NCBI GenBank assembly: GCA_020081605.1
Contig: JAHREC010000009.1
Location: 3,038,001 to 3,102,000, forward strand
Direction: 5' to 3'
Length of the DNA stretch: 64,000 nucleotides
From: Albifimbria verrucaria
Lineage: Eukaryota; Ascomycota; Sordariomycetes; Hypocreales; Stachybotryaceae
Part shown: one piece after another, positions 23,723-35,826 of the stretch
Numbering within the stretch: the stretch's first letter is position 1
Layout of the letters: the number at the start of each line of letters is the position of its first letter
The notes under the pieces: generated by a model
The model's input: only the letters and a program-made list of their open reading frames with translations
Databases searched by the model: none
Told to the model about the DNA's origin: nothing
Program-made: the position numbers and the translations under genes

Positions 23723-24781
23723 TTACTGTTGCTCGAAGAACGTGGAAGACTCATCTGAAAAATCAGATTCGGTATGCGAGTCCTCCTCGATGGTGTTTCC
23801 ATCTTCATCCCATTGCATAGTATCTTCCAGAATCATTCTCTTGCCGTTCAAAACGTCTAGCGACTCTATCTCCAGCTGTACAAGCGTATGAGTTAGAATC
23901 CTTATCAGCTTAGGTGATGCCATTCTCGCCCCTAGTGCCTCCGCTTGTTCCTGCATGTCTGCTTTGAGTTGAAGAAGTCCTCCTCCTAGGGGACCACATC
24001 GCTTAGAATGAGCTGCTGATGTTATGCCCGGCACACCCATCTTCAGACTCAAATTTATCATCACGCCTCTTAACTGTAGATTTTCCTAGAGTCCCGAGGT
24101 TTCAAAACCTCAGGGCAGATGCTGCGCATACGAAGGCGAAGGTAGTGAAGTTTATGAAGAAGGGCGCCAATGGCTGGGCAAATATGACAATACTCCTCTT
24201 GGTCTTCCGATGGAGTCAGGACGCCACCGGGCAGATCTAGCACCAACACCTTCAGATTTTCCACCGACAGTGTTGCTTGTATAGAGCATAATGGGAGATA
24301 ATCCTCGGGGCCGTCGAAGGGATCAGGTTTCGGGAGCCATAAGTCAGGATGTGTAGAAAATACAACCGCCGTGCTGGCTGTATGATAGTAGCAAGTTGTT
24401 CAAGATCTTTTCTAAGCTTTCTCGGCAGGTCTGGTTCAAGCCATCTTGAACAGGCCTGTGCTGAACGGTGGAGTACAACGTATCTTTCCGCGCGAGTCTG
24501 GAGGGACCGGCTGCGTAGACAGGAGCTTGGTGCACGCCAAGGTTAAGGGTTAGAGTTTCAAGATTGTCTCTGAATGGGCCTGGCCTCTTCAGTATCTCCG
24601 AAGACATAAAAGTACGCAACGTTTCAGGTGAAAATGTCACGTTCTGATAGCATGCCACACGAGCAAATTCAAACCATCGCTTGCAGACGGTAAGCCGTGA
24701 TGTATTCTCATGGAAGAAAGATGAGCCAACATAGTCAAAGATCTGTTTAAGAGTTTCGGGTGGTAAATGCAGAAGTAGCAT
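23723..24781 (-). CDS. F-box protein, frame-broken
   Basis: The ATG at 24781 opens MLLLHLPPETLKQIFDYVG, followed by TVCKRWFEFARVACYQNVTFS. This is the classic F-box pattern (LPxE...I...V...W) plus start of a leucine-rich-type region, expected to dock into SCF ubiquitin ligases. Downstream the coherent protein reads through several frames: LPRKLRKDLEQLATII (around 24380-24430), then HPDLWLPKPDPFDGPEDYLPL, then ENLKVLVLDLPGG, then a Ser/Asp/Glu-rich C-terminal end (EEDSHTESDFSDESST). At least three single-base changes are needed (around 24470, 24375 and 24075). This could be decay next to the AT-rich island immediately upstream, or assembly indels. The F-box call is solid; integrity is doubtful. 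Confidence 0.65.
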
Positions 24782-25569
24782 TGTGAAAACTGCATTGATG
24801 AGTCTTTAGTATGTAGCAAATATAGAGAATATTATAATAACTGTTGAACTGCAGGAAAGACACGTGACTGGTTATGAGGGGTTAAGATTCTATTAAGTTA
24901 GTGTAAAAGTATATATTTAATGAAAATAATTAAGATTAAATTCAATATTTATTATATATTTTATAATATTTGAATAATTTAATAATTATTGAAAGTTTAA
25001 GAAAATTAAAATAATAATTTTAATTAATTAATTAATTAAAAATGATTAAAAATATAGTATAATATTTAATATAATAATAAGTTCATTTATTTTATTTACT
25101 TTATATACAAATTTAACAATAATAACTATTCAGAAGACGTAGTAGAAGTATAAAATTAAACAGGTCCTGGAACTGTAAGAGATGGAGACGATTCTTCCAC
25201 TGACTCTTTTATTATTAGCACAGTTTTGTTCGTGAGAAGCCGTAGAGGTTTGACTGGCTTTAACGTCATAAGCCGACCATAAAGGTAGAGACTCTGGCTC
25301 TGAAGATCGATCCGATACAGTAACATTCCTCATGGCGGGAAAGTCGAGAGGTTGGTGAAGCCTGTCCCTTTAGGACGCAAGGAGTCTTCCGCCGTCTGTT
25401 CCAGGAATTCAGCCTCCATTCCCTATGGATCCCGTGCGCCGATGAGGCCCCTCTCATGCCCAGCTTAAGCAAAAGGCATCTTATGTTTGTGGCCTTAGGC
25501 ATTAATATTGCCTGAAAATAATACAAAGCAGCCATCTACTGCTATCTCGCTACGGCTTCAAACTTGATG
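24782..25569. other. intergenic, with AT-rich island
   Basis: The promoter side of the F-box gene. It is dominated by the AT-rich island listed separately; the remainder carries only short frames. Confidence 0.4.
24885..25125. repeat. AT-rich, RIP-like island
   Basis: About 240 bases composed almost entirely of A and T, with runs of TAATTAAT and few C or G. In filamentous ascomycetes such blocks typically derive from repeat-induced point mutation of transposon copies. No coding remnant or terminal repeat is recognisable. Confidence 0.6.
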
Positions 25570-26402
25570 GATGCCTACGATGGCCACAATTTCGGAGAAA
25601 GGTTCGACAGCAATCGTCTTGCGCATAAAGCCTGGGGTGGTCGCGAAACGCCCCGAGAGGTTCCTGAGGAAAGTCCTCAATATGATCAAATGACTACAGG
25701 CATCCATAACACTTTTCGTGTGGAACATGGTATATTCCAAGTTTTGGGCGATTATCCCAGGATCGTGAAGTAAGTTGGGATACTAGATACCTTTGAGTTT
25801 TACTAAATACATTTTTAGATATCTTGGATCGGATAATCAGCCTGGGATACTTCTTGCTGAAGCGAGCCATGGCAACCTACAGGATCTTTTGGATTCTAAC
25901 AAGACAATCTCTCAAACCATCCGTTACAAATGGTGCAATTAAGTCGCCGAATCTGTCGCCTATATCCATAGTCAAGGTGTCATACACTCAGACTTACGAC
26001 CTGATAATTTTTTAGTGCATGCTACAACGGAAACATCCTTGGACCTCTGGCTTTGTGACTTCGGCGGTTCACACTGCGCGAAAGCAAACCTCTTCGGCGA
26101 TGCTCTCCTGATTTCGGTTTTTTTATCCACGCGCACCACAGAACCCTACACCAGCGACGGATATTTTTAGCATGGGATCGATTATGTATATAATCGTTAC
26201 TGGATTCTGGCCTCATCGAACGTCCGGACCTCCTCAAGATTATGACGAAGATGTAAGTTATTCTCGCGAGGTGGAAAAGCTTTTTAGGGATAGCATTTCC
26301 CCTAATGTGGATGGTCCTATCGGGGATGTTATCAGGGGCTGTTGGACAAATGAGTTCACTAGTGCCCAGGCGGTTCTAGACGCTCTGTTGAAAATTAAAT
26401 GA
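25570..26402 (+). pseudogene. protein kinase-like gene with in-frame stop and frame shifts
   Basis: The coherent protein is a small Ser/Thr kinase domain. It starts at ATG 25570 with the glycine-loop-like SEKGSTAIV and VVAKRP (VAxK), continues with GIFQVLGDYPRIVKYLG across a 50-nt intron (about 25768-25818), then LLAEASHGNL. The catalytic loop is HSDLRPDN, the metal-binding loop is DFGG, and the end is GSIMYIIVTGFWP. The catalytic HxD and DFG residues are present. However, a TAA at 25940-25942 falls where relatives commonly have Gln (CAA). Further single-base shifts are needed around 25690, near 26098 and at the seven-T run around 26119. The TAA fits a C-to-T change in a CpA context, as RIP produces, and the AT-rich island lies just upstream. 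Confidence 0.55.
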
Positions 26403-28138
26403 GTGTATTGTTCGTAGCATCAATCGACCTGAGAAAGTAGTGACCGTTATATTCGCGGCACCAATCAACCATACGGAGTAAAGACTGTCCGTTGTTCCAA
26501 CCGCCTCGGCTCATTCCACCTTAAGCTCGTAAATTTCCTATCAGCCAGTTGGGTTCTCAAAACGTGCACGCTGCGGACAAGTATATCTGCGACACCAACC
26601 CGTCTTTCTTTTGGAACCCAATCGGTTCTTTTTCACCTCATGACCTGGTTTGTTCTGGCTATCGCATGGGACAACGGTCATATCAGTCTCGATTTGGCAG
26701 CCAAAGCATAGATCTCGGTAGTAGAGCTCTTCTGACACAAATTGTGAGGGTTGTTCTGTATAGTGTAATTTGTTAACTGATAGAAACGATAAGGAATAAA
26801 GTGGACGCAACTGACGGAACTGATATTACTGGGCAGGCGGAATCTAATTTCTTAGCTAAGAAGTTTTTCTTTCTTTAATAACGGAGCGTAATAGTGTGTC
26901 TGTTATGTCTCAGCTTCCAGGGAAGAAAATGCAGTGTTTTTATACCCGGATTCCTCAAGTATAACTATGTATTCCTTTCAGCTAACAAGCGAGGTTATTC
27001 AGTATCTAGTTATAAAATGACAAGTCATGAAGTGTTACCCCGCCGAGATGATTGTGCCCACCTAGTGAAGCGATTGCAGCCTGCTATTGTGCATGGCTGA
27101 TCGCCATCTTTGCGCATACGCTTCAACACCCAGCTAAGCTGAAAATGACGAGTCAGCAACATCCGACCTACTGCTGGATTTGTCCAATTAGAGGAACCGA
27201 AGGCCAGCATCTGGTGTTTTCTACATGATTTCTAGGGGCACAGCTCCTCTCCTTCCTGTAACTAAGAGATCATCCTGCATCCACCCGCCGTCCAGCAATG
27301 CATATTCACAGGTTACTGCCGAGGCGAATATTCTTAACGATGGACTGTATACCACGCGAACCAGTCTGCAACCCATCTTCAAGACTGCAGTATGGCTGAC
27401 CACTCTGATACGTATGTTTGAGGTTCAGATACAGCAAGCATGTCGTCTATGCTTTGGATGGCAGCAACACATGCACACTTCCAACCGCTAAGTGCAAAAA
27501 ACTGCACATGAACGTATGGTGGAATGACAAGTCATTGATCTAGGCCCGTAAGATGTCCGCATTCATCAGATAATGCGGACCTCTGGGATAGCCAGTTGCC
27601 CCTCCTGAGACCTAAAGCTCATTTCCCAGGAGTACAATATGAGATGGCTAGGTCATGATATCGTCGATCAGCCCCGAGGGCTTGTCACTCACTTCTGTAG
27701 GCTACGTGCTGCATAGAACAATGTGCCAGAGCCATTAGATGAAGCAACTGCAGATCTAGTAACCAATTGATCATGCCGCCGGTTGTGACCTTCAGTCTAC
27801 TTTTGGAAGGTGATTGAAGGGCTATGCAACCCGTGATTGCAAGTGACACCCTTCGGCCTATTGGTCGATATGAACCGGTATGCAATCCATAGACCCCTGT
27901 TTCGGCAGAAACCAGTTTATGTAGTGATAACAGGATACAATACATGACAGTCCATATATGCACCCCATGCCTGCAAGGTCTGGAGTGTATCTGTTTCTTC
28001 GTCCCAAGCAGCTCATGCCAATCTTGGGCCAGCCTGTTGCTGACGTGGACCAGAATGCAAATATGTAGGCGAGCAGCTAGTTCAAGTCAGGATGCTCTTG
28101 ACAGTGGACTGCATGTTACATGAACCGGTGTGCAACCC
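26403..28138. other. gene-poor stretch with short repeats
   Basis: No recognisable gene. It contains a 9-bp perfect inverted repeat with an 8-base loop (27555-27580). A 20-base element at 27871-27890 recurs with two mismatches at 28121-28140. Confidence 0.4.
27555..27580. repeat. inverted repeat / hairpin
   Basis: GTCCGCATT and AATGCGGAC flank an 8-base loop. There is no T-tract after it and no gene immediately beside it, so the function is unknown and chance is possible. Confidence 0.4.
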
Positions 28139-28831
28139 ATGTTCGCAGGCTGCCACATGAACATGTTATTTCATGCGCGCGCACTTCATTACTCCGCTGA
28201 CAAGCCATTGAGATATACTGACATTACATTCAAAAGTCTCTATATCGATTTCGATCAGTACAAACAGGTTTTTAAGACCCTAGTTGCCATGAGGAACCAC
28301 CCACGGCCACCCACGAGCTTGATGGACAAGCTCGTTCAAGACTGGGCACGCCAAAACGCTGCGAAGGATGCGAGCGACCAAACAATGGGCTTGGAAGTTG
28401 GCGCACGTTTACCTGGCCCATACGACTACCCAACCTCGACTGCACAGACCTACTCAACTTGGGCAGCTCAAAATACCGGGGTGACCGGCTCTGCCGAAGT
28501 AGATACCGAGATGGCCGCTCCCGCCGACTTAAGCATCCAGGAGGCTGGTCCGAGCTATTCATTGATTCAAAACACAGAGGCCGATCCAGCTTCAGCTGCA
28601 CAAGCCTTGGATACCGGTTCAACTTCAACGGCTCAGGCCTCGGAAGCGAACTCGGAATATGTGCATGTGAAAGTTCACAGCGGCCGCCACAGGTTTATCT
28701 TCACCGGAAATAAACAGAGAAAATATGAGACGGTGAAGAAGGAATGGGCTGAGGGCCAAGACAAAGGTGGAAGAAAACTGTGGACCTACAAGGGAAAGAA
28801 AACAACATATTACACCTACAAATTGGGTTAG
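28139..28831 (+). CDS. hypothetical protein, unknown family
   Basis: A single-exon frame of 230 residues from ATG 28139. The N-terminal 100 residues are compact (FKSLYIDFDQYKQVFKTL, DKLVQDWARQNAAK). The middle is Ser/Thr/Ala-rich and probably disordered. The C-terminus is basic and aromatic (HSGRHRFIFTGNKQRKYETV, GKKTTYYTYKLG), possibly a nucleic-acid or protein-binding tail. There is no signal peptide or membrane span. The composition and uninterrupted length favour real coding. I do not recognise the family. Confidence 0.5.
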   Translation: MFAGCHMNMLFHARALHYSADKPLRYTDITFKSLYIDFDQYKQVFKTLVAMRNHPRPPTSLMDKLVQDWARQNAAKDASDQTMGLEVGARLPGPYDYPTSTAQTYSTWAAQNTGVTGSAEVDTEMAAPADLSIQEAGPSYSLIQNTEADPASAAQALDTGSTSTAQASEANSEYVHVKVHSGRHRFIFTGNKQRKYETVKKEWAEGQDKGGRKLWTYKGKKTTYYTYKLG

Positions 28832-28909
28832 TTTTGATCGGGCATGTTTCTGCCTGGACTGTTTTGGGTTTTCTTGTTTAAATAGCTCAATCATTTATGA
28901 CTTTGTTTT

Positions 28910-30755
28910 CTGAAAGACATGGACTGATTCCTATCCGAAAACCACAAGTCCAGGATCATCCCTTTCTCGACTGTGACATGGCCCCATTCGTCTTCCTCTA
29001 AATCCTGACTCTTCTCCGTCTGAAACCTGACCCAAATTCGATTATAAATTCAGCCTCCACTATAAAGAGTATATGAACAGTGCTGGAAATAGAACTCTGA
29101 GGGTTCAAGGAAAACCTCAGTTCGATCCACATGAACACGGCACTCACCGATGGCCTTTTGACCCCGTTTCTGTACGTAAAGAGGATCCCCTGCAGAACTC
29201 ACGATAGTCGCCATAGAAGACCTGTGCAGAGACCACTGAATCTAGAGGGGCGGATGAGAAACACATTCTTCCTATTGATTTTAAAGAGAAATGTCCAGTG
29301 AGTGGCGGAGGTAACGTATCACGGCGAAAGCCAAAAAAGGAATGTAAGTACCCTCTGAGGGCTCTTCATAGATAAGCAGTCCGGCGGGATCGGCTCCTTG
29401 CCAAGATTCCCCTTTTCCAGATGGCCCAAGGGTTGTATCGCCAGACTGTGTTCGAACCTAGATAAATTCAAGTTGAGAATGCGGAAGAGGTTTTAGAACT
29501 TACCAATATGGCAAGCCCATTTTCTGTTTCCCGTGTCGCGAAAAACTGCACTGATTCTCCGTGTGGCACAGGCATGTATAGCCACAAGACACCTGATAGG
29601 TACTCCAAGCCTTTGGAGGCAGAAATAGCACATGAATTTTCAGAGGAATGGGAAAAGATGGCATAAAGCCTCTCAATTGCCCAGATAAATGTAATCCCTC
29701 GGATATCATTAACATCAACAGATCGAAAGCGTACTCCTCGAGAAATCGAGATTTGAACGCCGGTAAAATCAGGGAGGCAGGGAATATCCCAGATTTTGAG
29801 GTTCTGCCGGCGGCTGAAGTGAAGTCGGCATAGATTATACTAGAAAGAATTAGAGATAGAAGTGGTTATGCTCAATTTCATGGAGAGATATACCTTGATA
29901 TATATGAGACAGCCCTCGAGTTTGGATTCTTCTTGAACGATGAACGCCAAGTTGCGATCCACTCGAGAAGTCCGTGGGTTATCTGTAAGGCGCTCTACCC
30001 TCCTCAACCCGAAGCCATCAATAGTGAGCCTGATATAGCCAGGCATAGAGGTGGTGGTTTCAACCTCCTTGCCACGTTCCCAGGAGTAGACTTGGCGCAA
30101 AGGTATCTTTAAAGGCCGAGATGATGTTTGTATAGAGACAAGATGTATGATGCTAATCGCTCTCCAAAAGATACAACCTGAAGACTCCTTCCAAACTCTG
30201 AGAAGAAGCTCTGCAGGAAGTTGTGAAAGCCATGGAAGCCCTAGACCATTCTCCAATCTTCGTATAATAGATCGATAGAGTGGTTTTGGAAGGGAAGATG
30301 AAGTTCTGGGGCTTTCCTCCAGGGCTTTCTGAATGAACCCACAACCCAAAGCAAATCAAGGGCCTCCTTCCTGGCTCTCCCCAGTTGTGGCCTCATGAAT
30401 GAAAATATCGTGGCATTCATAGTGAAGGATAACAAACTCAGGTGATAAGGAACATGACCCACAATGGGGAATAGAGCACAGCCTACACTTATCATCAAGT
30501 GCGAATAGACCGACGGCGTGGGAATATATATCTCTTTGTGGATTCCAAGTATGAGGTTGAATCCGACGAACCACGCACTATTATGGGTTAGAAAATCAAG
30601 CCTGGGAGTAAGAGACACCTACGAGCTATAACCCTATCCTTCTGGAATATAATCTCTCCACAAGCACTGCATACAGATGAGCCTTGCAAATGGACAACCT
30701 CCTCTATCGGATAACGATGGCCTACGCTGGCCTGGAATCTCGTTACCGCGTCCAT
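28910..30755 (-). CDS. F-box-like hypothetical protein, multi-exon
   Basis: The ATG at 30755 opens MDAVTRFQASVGHRYPIEE, with a CSACGEIIF segment. After an intron (about 30590-30634) come WNPQRDIYSHAVG and the cysteine-rich RLCSIPHCGSCSLSPE. The next segment holds LSQLPAELLLRVWKES, a typical F-box core, then FGLRRVERLTDNPR and FIVQEESKLEGCL. After another intron (ending near 29840) follow CRLHFSRRQNLKIWDIPCLPDF and FRSVDVNDIRGITFIWAIERLY. Further exons run below 29500. At least one frame change is needed near 30360. The exact 3' end (about 28910-29200) is uncertain. This resembles a common family of fungal proteins with an N-terminal Cys-rich region plus F-box. It probably acts in ubiquitin ligase complexes, by family inference only. 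Confidence 0.5.
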
Positions 30756-32538
30756 GAGAGTTAGTAGCCGCGTTAATTCAGCCGTACACCGCGCGCGCTC
30801 GGGTGAGGTCCAGGAGGTTTAACAGAGTTGAAGTTGCCGTTGCTCTGTCATTGAAGGTGGGGAATTGGGAGGACCGACAGACAGTCTTGAAAACCATTGC
30901 GCTGACACATTCTGTTTCCGATACTTAGCCAGTCACAAGCTATAACGAAAGCCACATTTTCTGTTCTAAGCAGACGGATCAGAGCCCCTACCTTATAGAC
31001 TCAAATGGTTTACTTCGGATGCCAATTCATATCGTACGCTCATTAAGGCAGATCCATCTCAGTCTCCAGAATACTCATCCGTGGTGAAGGATTCAAAAGA
31101 TAGACCTAATCTGGGTCGGTCTTCATTCACCTAGACAACTATACACTGGTTCTTATAAATTATCTTTAAACACTACTGTAGTTATAGACTCATCAGGACA
31201 GTATTCTTCGTATAAGCTGGTTAAATAACTATAGTAGATTATATCTCTCTAAGCTCACTATTGCTTTGGGAATGGAATAACCGGGCTCTTCATTTGGTTT
31301 GTACTTACCCTAGAGCCATAGCTGGTCCAAAGATCATCCGATCTTTATATAAGGATGCTGGCTTTACTCGTTTCTTGTTAATTTAATAAAAGATTATAGC
31401 TTGAATCGATTGTATAGGTTCAGGCAAACTCACTTTCGCAGTCAAGACGAGCAAGTTCTCCGTGTCCTTCTTTTGTTATCATCTTCACCTTTGGTAAAAA
31501 GCTTCGTTTGCGACTGGCTTCATGGTCATGCTTCAGTCCGTTGGCTGTGCTGAAGATATGAAAAGGCTCTCTCCTTGTCCCATTGCTTCGTGATTCAAAT
31601 CCAGTTCAACATATTGCATCAGTACGATCGATTAATTTCCATGCCATATTCGATTTATTGGAACTAGTCCACATGTCCTCATCCTTTGAAATGTCAAGAA
31701 CAAACCCAATTATTCCGGCTTCCAGTTAGATATTTCATTTTAGCTATGAAATACGGCAACAGCTGCCTCGACTTATCGGTTGTTCTGTGGCTGACGCCGT
31801 AGCAAGGATTGGGACACCACCCCAGGTTTATAGCTGAGGCTACCTGTTTGCAATAAGAGCAGGGCTAGGCAAAACAATTGACCTGTGCTTCATGCCTACC
31901 AATAGATGAACCTCCCAGGTAATACAACATGGAGCTGAACGGGAGACCCACGTGTTTACCAATAGACAGATTTCATGCATCACGCCACCGTAGCCTCACC
32001 GGCACGGACACGGGATCCGGAGTAAGACAATGAGAATGAATTGTGAAATTGCCTATTTGGCTGTTTGTCATGCTTTTCACTCATCTGTTCACATTGATCA
32101 AAGATCGTTGCTAGTGTTTGAAATTTAATGAGAAGATGAATAACATACATCCGCCTTCTTTCCTCCCGTGCTCCGACGAAATTCTAGAAAGGTTTGAGAA
32201 TGACAGGCATGGAGCCGGCCATCCGCAATCTTGCATGATACCATGACCGTTGTTGGTGGTCCTGCAGGTAATATTAGTGGCCAAAGACCGCAACGAAACC
32301 CTGAAAGGATTCGAGCGCAGCTTTACGGTCTGGAGTAGAATGCTGACTGCTAATCTCAGCCAATAAGTTCCATGGAAGTATTAATACAAATATTCCACGT
32401 CTCATTCTAGAATGTAACCCAATCTCATACCCCTTCAACCAACTTTCAAATTTGCTCCTGGTGCTTACTCTGCACCGAACTATTTCTGCCTCGGGTCAAA
32501 AATTGTTGCAAAACCATTGGTCCATTCGTTAGCTCATC
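30756..32538. other. intergenic, nothing recognised
   Basis: Nearly 1.8 kb without a family-like frame. Moderately AT-rich around 31130-31270. The last 150 bases are the promoter of the M20 peptidase gene. Confidence 0.35.
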
Positions 32539-33791
32539 ATGAACCGGTTAATGCCATACGTGCTGCTGCTCTCCAGCAGTTTTCAGACACTCGCAGTTCG
32601 GTGCGATAATGCGCCTCCATACCGAGATGAACTCGTCTCGCTACATCAATCTCTTGTAGAGATTGAATCTATAACCGAAAACGAGGCCAAAGTAGGCGAA
32701 TTTCTCATTGATTACCTTACAGAGAAGGGCCTTGTGGCGGAGCGGCAGTTCCTCCCGACGTCAAACGATTCAGTGCCGCGGTTCAATGTCATCGCCTGGC
32801 CAAAAACGCGCCCATCAGGGGCGTCCAAGGTCGTGGTTACCAGCCACATCGATACCGTCCCTCCATTCATCGGATACTCGCGTGCAGAAGGTCCGCTTAC
32901 GAAGGAGACAATAATCAAGGGTCGTGGCACTGCTGATGCCAAAGGCAGTGTGGCAACTCAGGTCACTGCACTACTAGAGCTGCTGTCTAAAGATCAAGTT
33001 GACGGTGACGATGTCATGCTGGCATTTGTTGTTGGAGAGGAGACTGGCGGCGCCGGCATGCAGTACTTTTCGAGCGTAATGGCATCTAAACCAAACCGTC
33101 CTCGCGCAGCCATCTTTGGCGAGCCTACCGAAGGGGTTCTGGCTTGTGGTCACAAGGGCGTGCTGGGTTGCGCAATCTCTGTCAAAGGCAAATCCGGCCA
33201 CAGCGGCTACCCCGAGACTGGCAAGAGTGCCAATGAGGTACTCATGCGTGGTATGATCAAAGCTGTTGATTCAGACCTTGGCACCAGCGACAGATATGGG
33301 AAAACAACACTGAACATTGGTATAATGCAGGGCGGCACCGCGACGAATGTGATCCCTGACGCTGCTCTGGCAGGTGTTGTTCTTCGGGTTGCCATCGAGC
33401 CAGAGGCAACTGGCCACCAGGTTGTGAAGAAGAATCTTCAAGACATTTTGACTAGCGTGGATGACACAGCTTTCAAGGTAGACTGCCCAGTTGGATTTGG
33501 TGCAGCTTTCATCAATTGCGACGTTGAAGGTAAGAAATGCTCCTGGTTCCTTGCGACCCGCAATGAGCAGCTCAAGTTGACGGTTTACTAGGTTTCAAGA
33601 CTGGCATCATGAACTTTGGCACGGACATTCCCTTTTTCCAAGGCAACCACACAAGGTACTTGTACGGGCCTGGAAGCATCTTGGTTTCGCATACTGCTGA
33701 CGAGCAAGTCACATTGGGCGACTTGGAGCGCGCGGTTGAGGACTACAAGAAGCTCATTTTGCATGCAGTTGAAGGTTCAGCTAAGAAATAG
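32539..33791 (+). CDS. secreted M20-family metallopeptidase/deacylase
   Basis: M20 (ArgE/DapE/carboxypeptidase) enzymes use two zinc ions to hydrolyse a C-terminal amino acid or an N-acyl group. Two exons (32539-33529, 33592-33791) join across a 62-nt GTAAG...TAG intron into an intact 396-residue protein, a normal family length. A signal peptide (MNRLMPYVLLLSSSFQTLAV) leads the chain. Visible family motifs are SHIDTVPPF (His/Asp metal ligands), GRGTADAKGSVA (bridging Asp) and GEETGG (catalytic and metal Glu); a final TDIPFF segment precedes a metal-site region HTADEQV. The gene lies next to the Zn2Cys6 regulator of the metabolite cluster and reads towards it. Whether it belongs to the cluster is unclear; an N-deacylase role there would be speculation. 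Confidence 0.9.
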
Positions 33792-34490
33792 ATTGTGTTT
33801 TATTAGCCTATGGAGAGGAGTCGCAAATTGTTTGGAGCTGTACATTAATATAGATGGAGTATTGTAACCTATGCGAATAGCCTACACATGTCCAAGACGC
33901 TGCAATCTGATCCTCCATTGATCCATGCTTCAGCTTCAGAGAAAGAGCCCGACTGCCCCGGTACCACTTGTTTCGCACGAACTCGTAATCCGTGCATATT
34001 TCACAAGTTGTGTGGCACAGTTCAACCATGGTACGATACCCCTCTTCACTCATGTAAATATCCCTGCACGGAGATATTGGTCAACTTGCATGCATTATCC
34101 CATCGCTTCCTAGGACTTAATTCCAATTGACTGAGAGCAGCCTAGGAACTCGGGCGAATTGCACCAAGTGGGACTAGGATTGAAAAGAAAGCTGGCAAAC
34201 CAGGACAAAAGTCCCTAAAAGTGTTGATCGTCTCTGAAGCTTGCATGCGGCTGATTATTACCCGACCCTCCCCGCGGCCGGGGGCCACTAACTGAGCTCT
34301 CCACACGACCTGGGCAGGCCAAGTTGGACCATTGCGCGCACGCATCACCCAAAACGGTAGCTGTATTTTGGCCCGGACCTTCTAGACCAACCCCTGGCAC
34401 TGATACGCCATTCGTAAAACTTCCTAGGCGTCGATCTTCGGGTGGCTTCGATGATCTAAGCAGTGGCTTTCTTTTCTCCTGGCTTGGCCC
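33792..34490. other. intergenic, promoter side of the cluster regulator
   Basis: No family-like frame and no repeat noted. It contains the upstream region of the AflR-type gene. Confidence 0.35.
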
Positions 34491-35826
34491 ATGCCATCCT
34501 CAGATGTATCGCGTTACCTAGTTGCATCTTCTAAGCCGATCTGGGACCAGGCTCAAACAGTTAATCATGTCGTCTTCACTTTCCAGGTTTGTCGCCCAGC
34601 ACAAGTCTCAGCTGTAACGCCATGTTCTGACAAACTTGTCAGCTTGCAACGAATCAAGCTTCGTAACGCCTGCAATAGGTGTTGCGACGCAAAGGTCGGT
34701 TCTTGTGGCCGGTTCCCTGCAAGGAGATGAATACCCCACTTACACTAAAACCATCTCTACAGGTCAAATGTTCGGGCGAGAAGACAGGCTGCGGACGCTG
34801 TCGGACCAGAGGCACATATTGCGTGTATATGGAATCTAGAGTTGGAAAAGTACAAGGGATCCGATCAAAGAAGAGGCAAAATGGGAACGGAAGCGAGTCC
34901 CAGCCAGTGTCGGACCGAGTCTCGTGCCCTGCGAATCGATCAGCAATTATGCCAACGAGTTTCGAGTTTCAAGACTATGAAAGAACCCGAGTTTCACCTT
35001 GGGAAACGAACAACACCATCAGCGCAAGATTTCCCGACGAGTATACGGACACCGCAGGATTATCAAGTGATTTTGGAGATATAAATGTCGCGAGCCATTG
35101 CGCAAGCGATTCGTCCTCGAGCTATGCCGACACCATTGCAACCCTCCCAAGGGCTGAAGAATTCAACATATCCACCATGGATGACACCGACCTTGAAGAC
35201 ATGCTGGTGTCACACTCTCCCTCCCTACACATCCACATCTGGAACAGGCCAAGGGCCCATCGTCTTCTCATTTAGGTACACGGGTTTCAGTTCAGTCACG
35301 ATCCAGGAGAGAGATTGATAGCCAGTGCTGCATCGAGTGTTGTCAGACAATCACTGAGCTAGAGAGCTTGATAATGTCTGGGCTAAGGGCATTCAGAATT
35401 GTGCTGGAGATCGTTAGAGGAGTGTTCGAGAGATTGGCTCGAATGATTGAACTTCAAAAGGGTTCAAGAAATATGAAGTGCATCATGATGATCACCTCAG
35501 TCTTGTACCAAGTCCTAGAAGTCTTCGAGATTTGCCTCTCTGCTGCTACGATGGAACATGACCGACCTCGAGATCACAGCTTAGTGAGTGGTGGATTATT
35601 CGCTCTTGGCTTTGATGGTTTCTCAACGGATCTAGAGGAGCAGTCGGAACTAAGGGGTCGGTTGATAATGAGGGAGATCAGGAGAGCCGCTGAAGTTCTC
35701 CAGAATCTTAGAGACCTGGCGGGCGGTGGATTAGTCTCAGCCCCAGACACAAGACGCGGCGACAGTTATTTTGACATCGAAATGAGGCTAAAGGACCTCA
35801 CTACCCAGCTTATTAGAAATAGATAG
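34491..35826 (+). CDS. AflR-type Zn2Cys6 transcription factor, probable pathway regulator
   Basis: Exon 1 (34491-34694) ends inside the binuclear zinc cluster. After a 68-nt intron (34695-34762), exon 2 completes it: NACNRC...CSGEKTGCGRC...GTYC, with spacing C-x2-C-x6-C-x6-C-x2-C-x6-C. The C-SGEKTGC-RC pattern and short length resemble AflR-type regulators of polyketide clusters. A basic stretch (RSKKRQNG) follows, then an Asp/Ser-rich middle. A C-terminal region (ITELESLIMSG...RRAAEVLQNLRDL) resembles the AflR C-terminal helical part. One frame change is needed around 35220 in a CCC/CTA stretch. The start could also be an ATG at 34567 in an upstream exon. It lies between the M20 gene and the membrane protein, at the left edge of the biosynthetic genes, so it is a plausible pathway activator by position. 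Confidence 0.75.
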
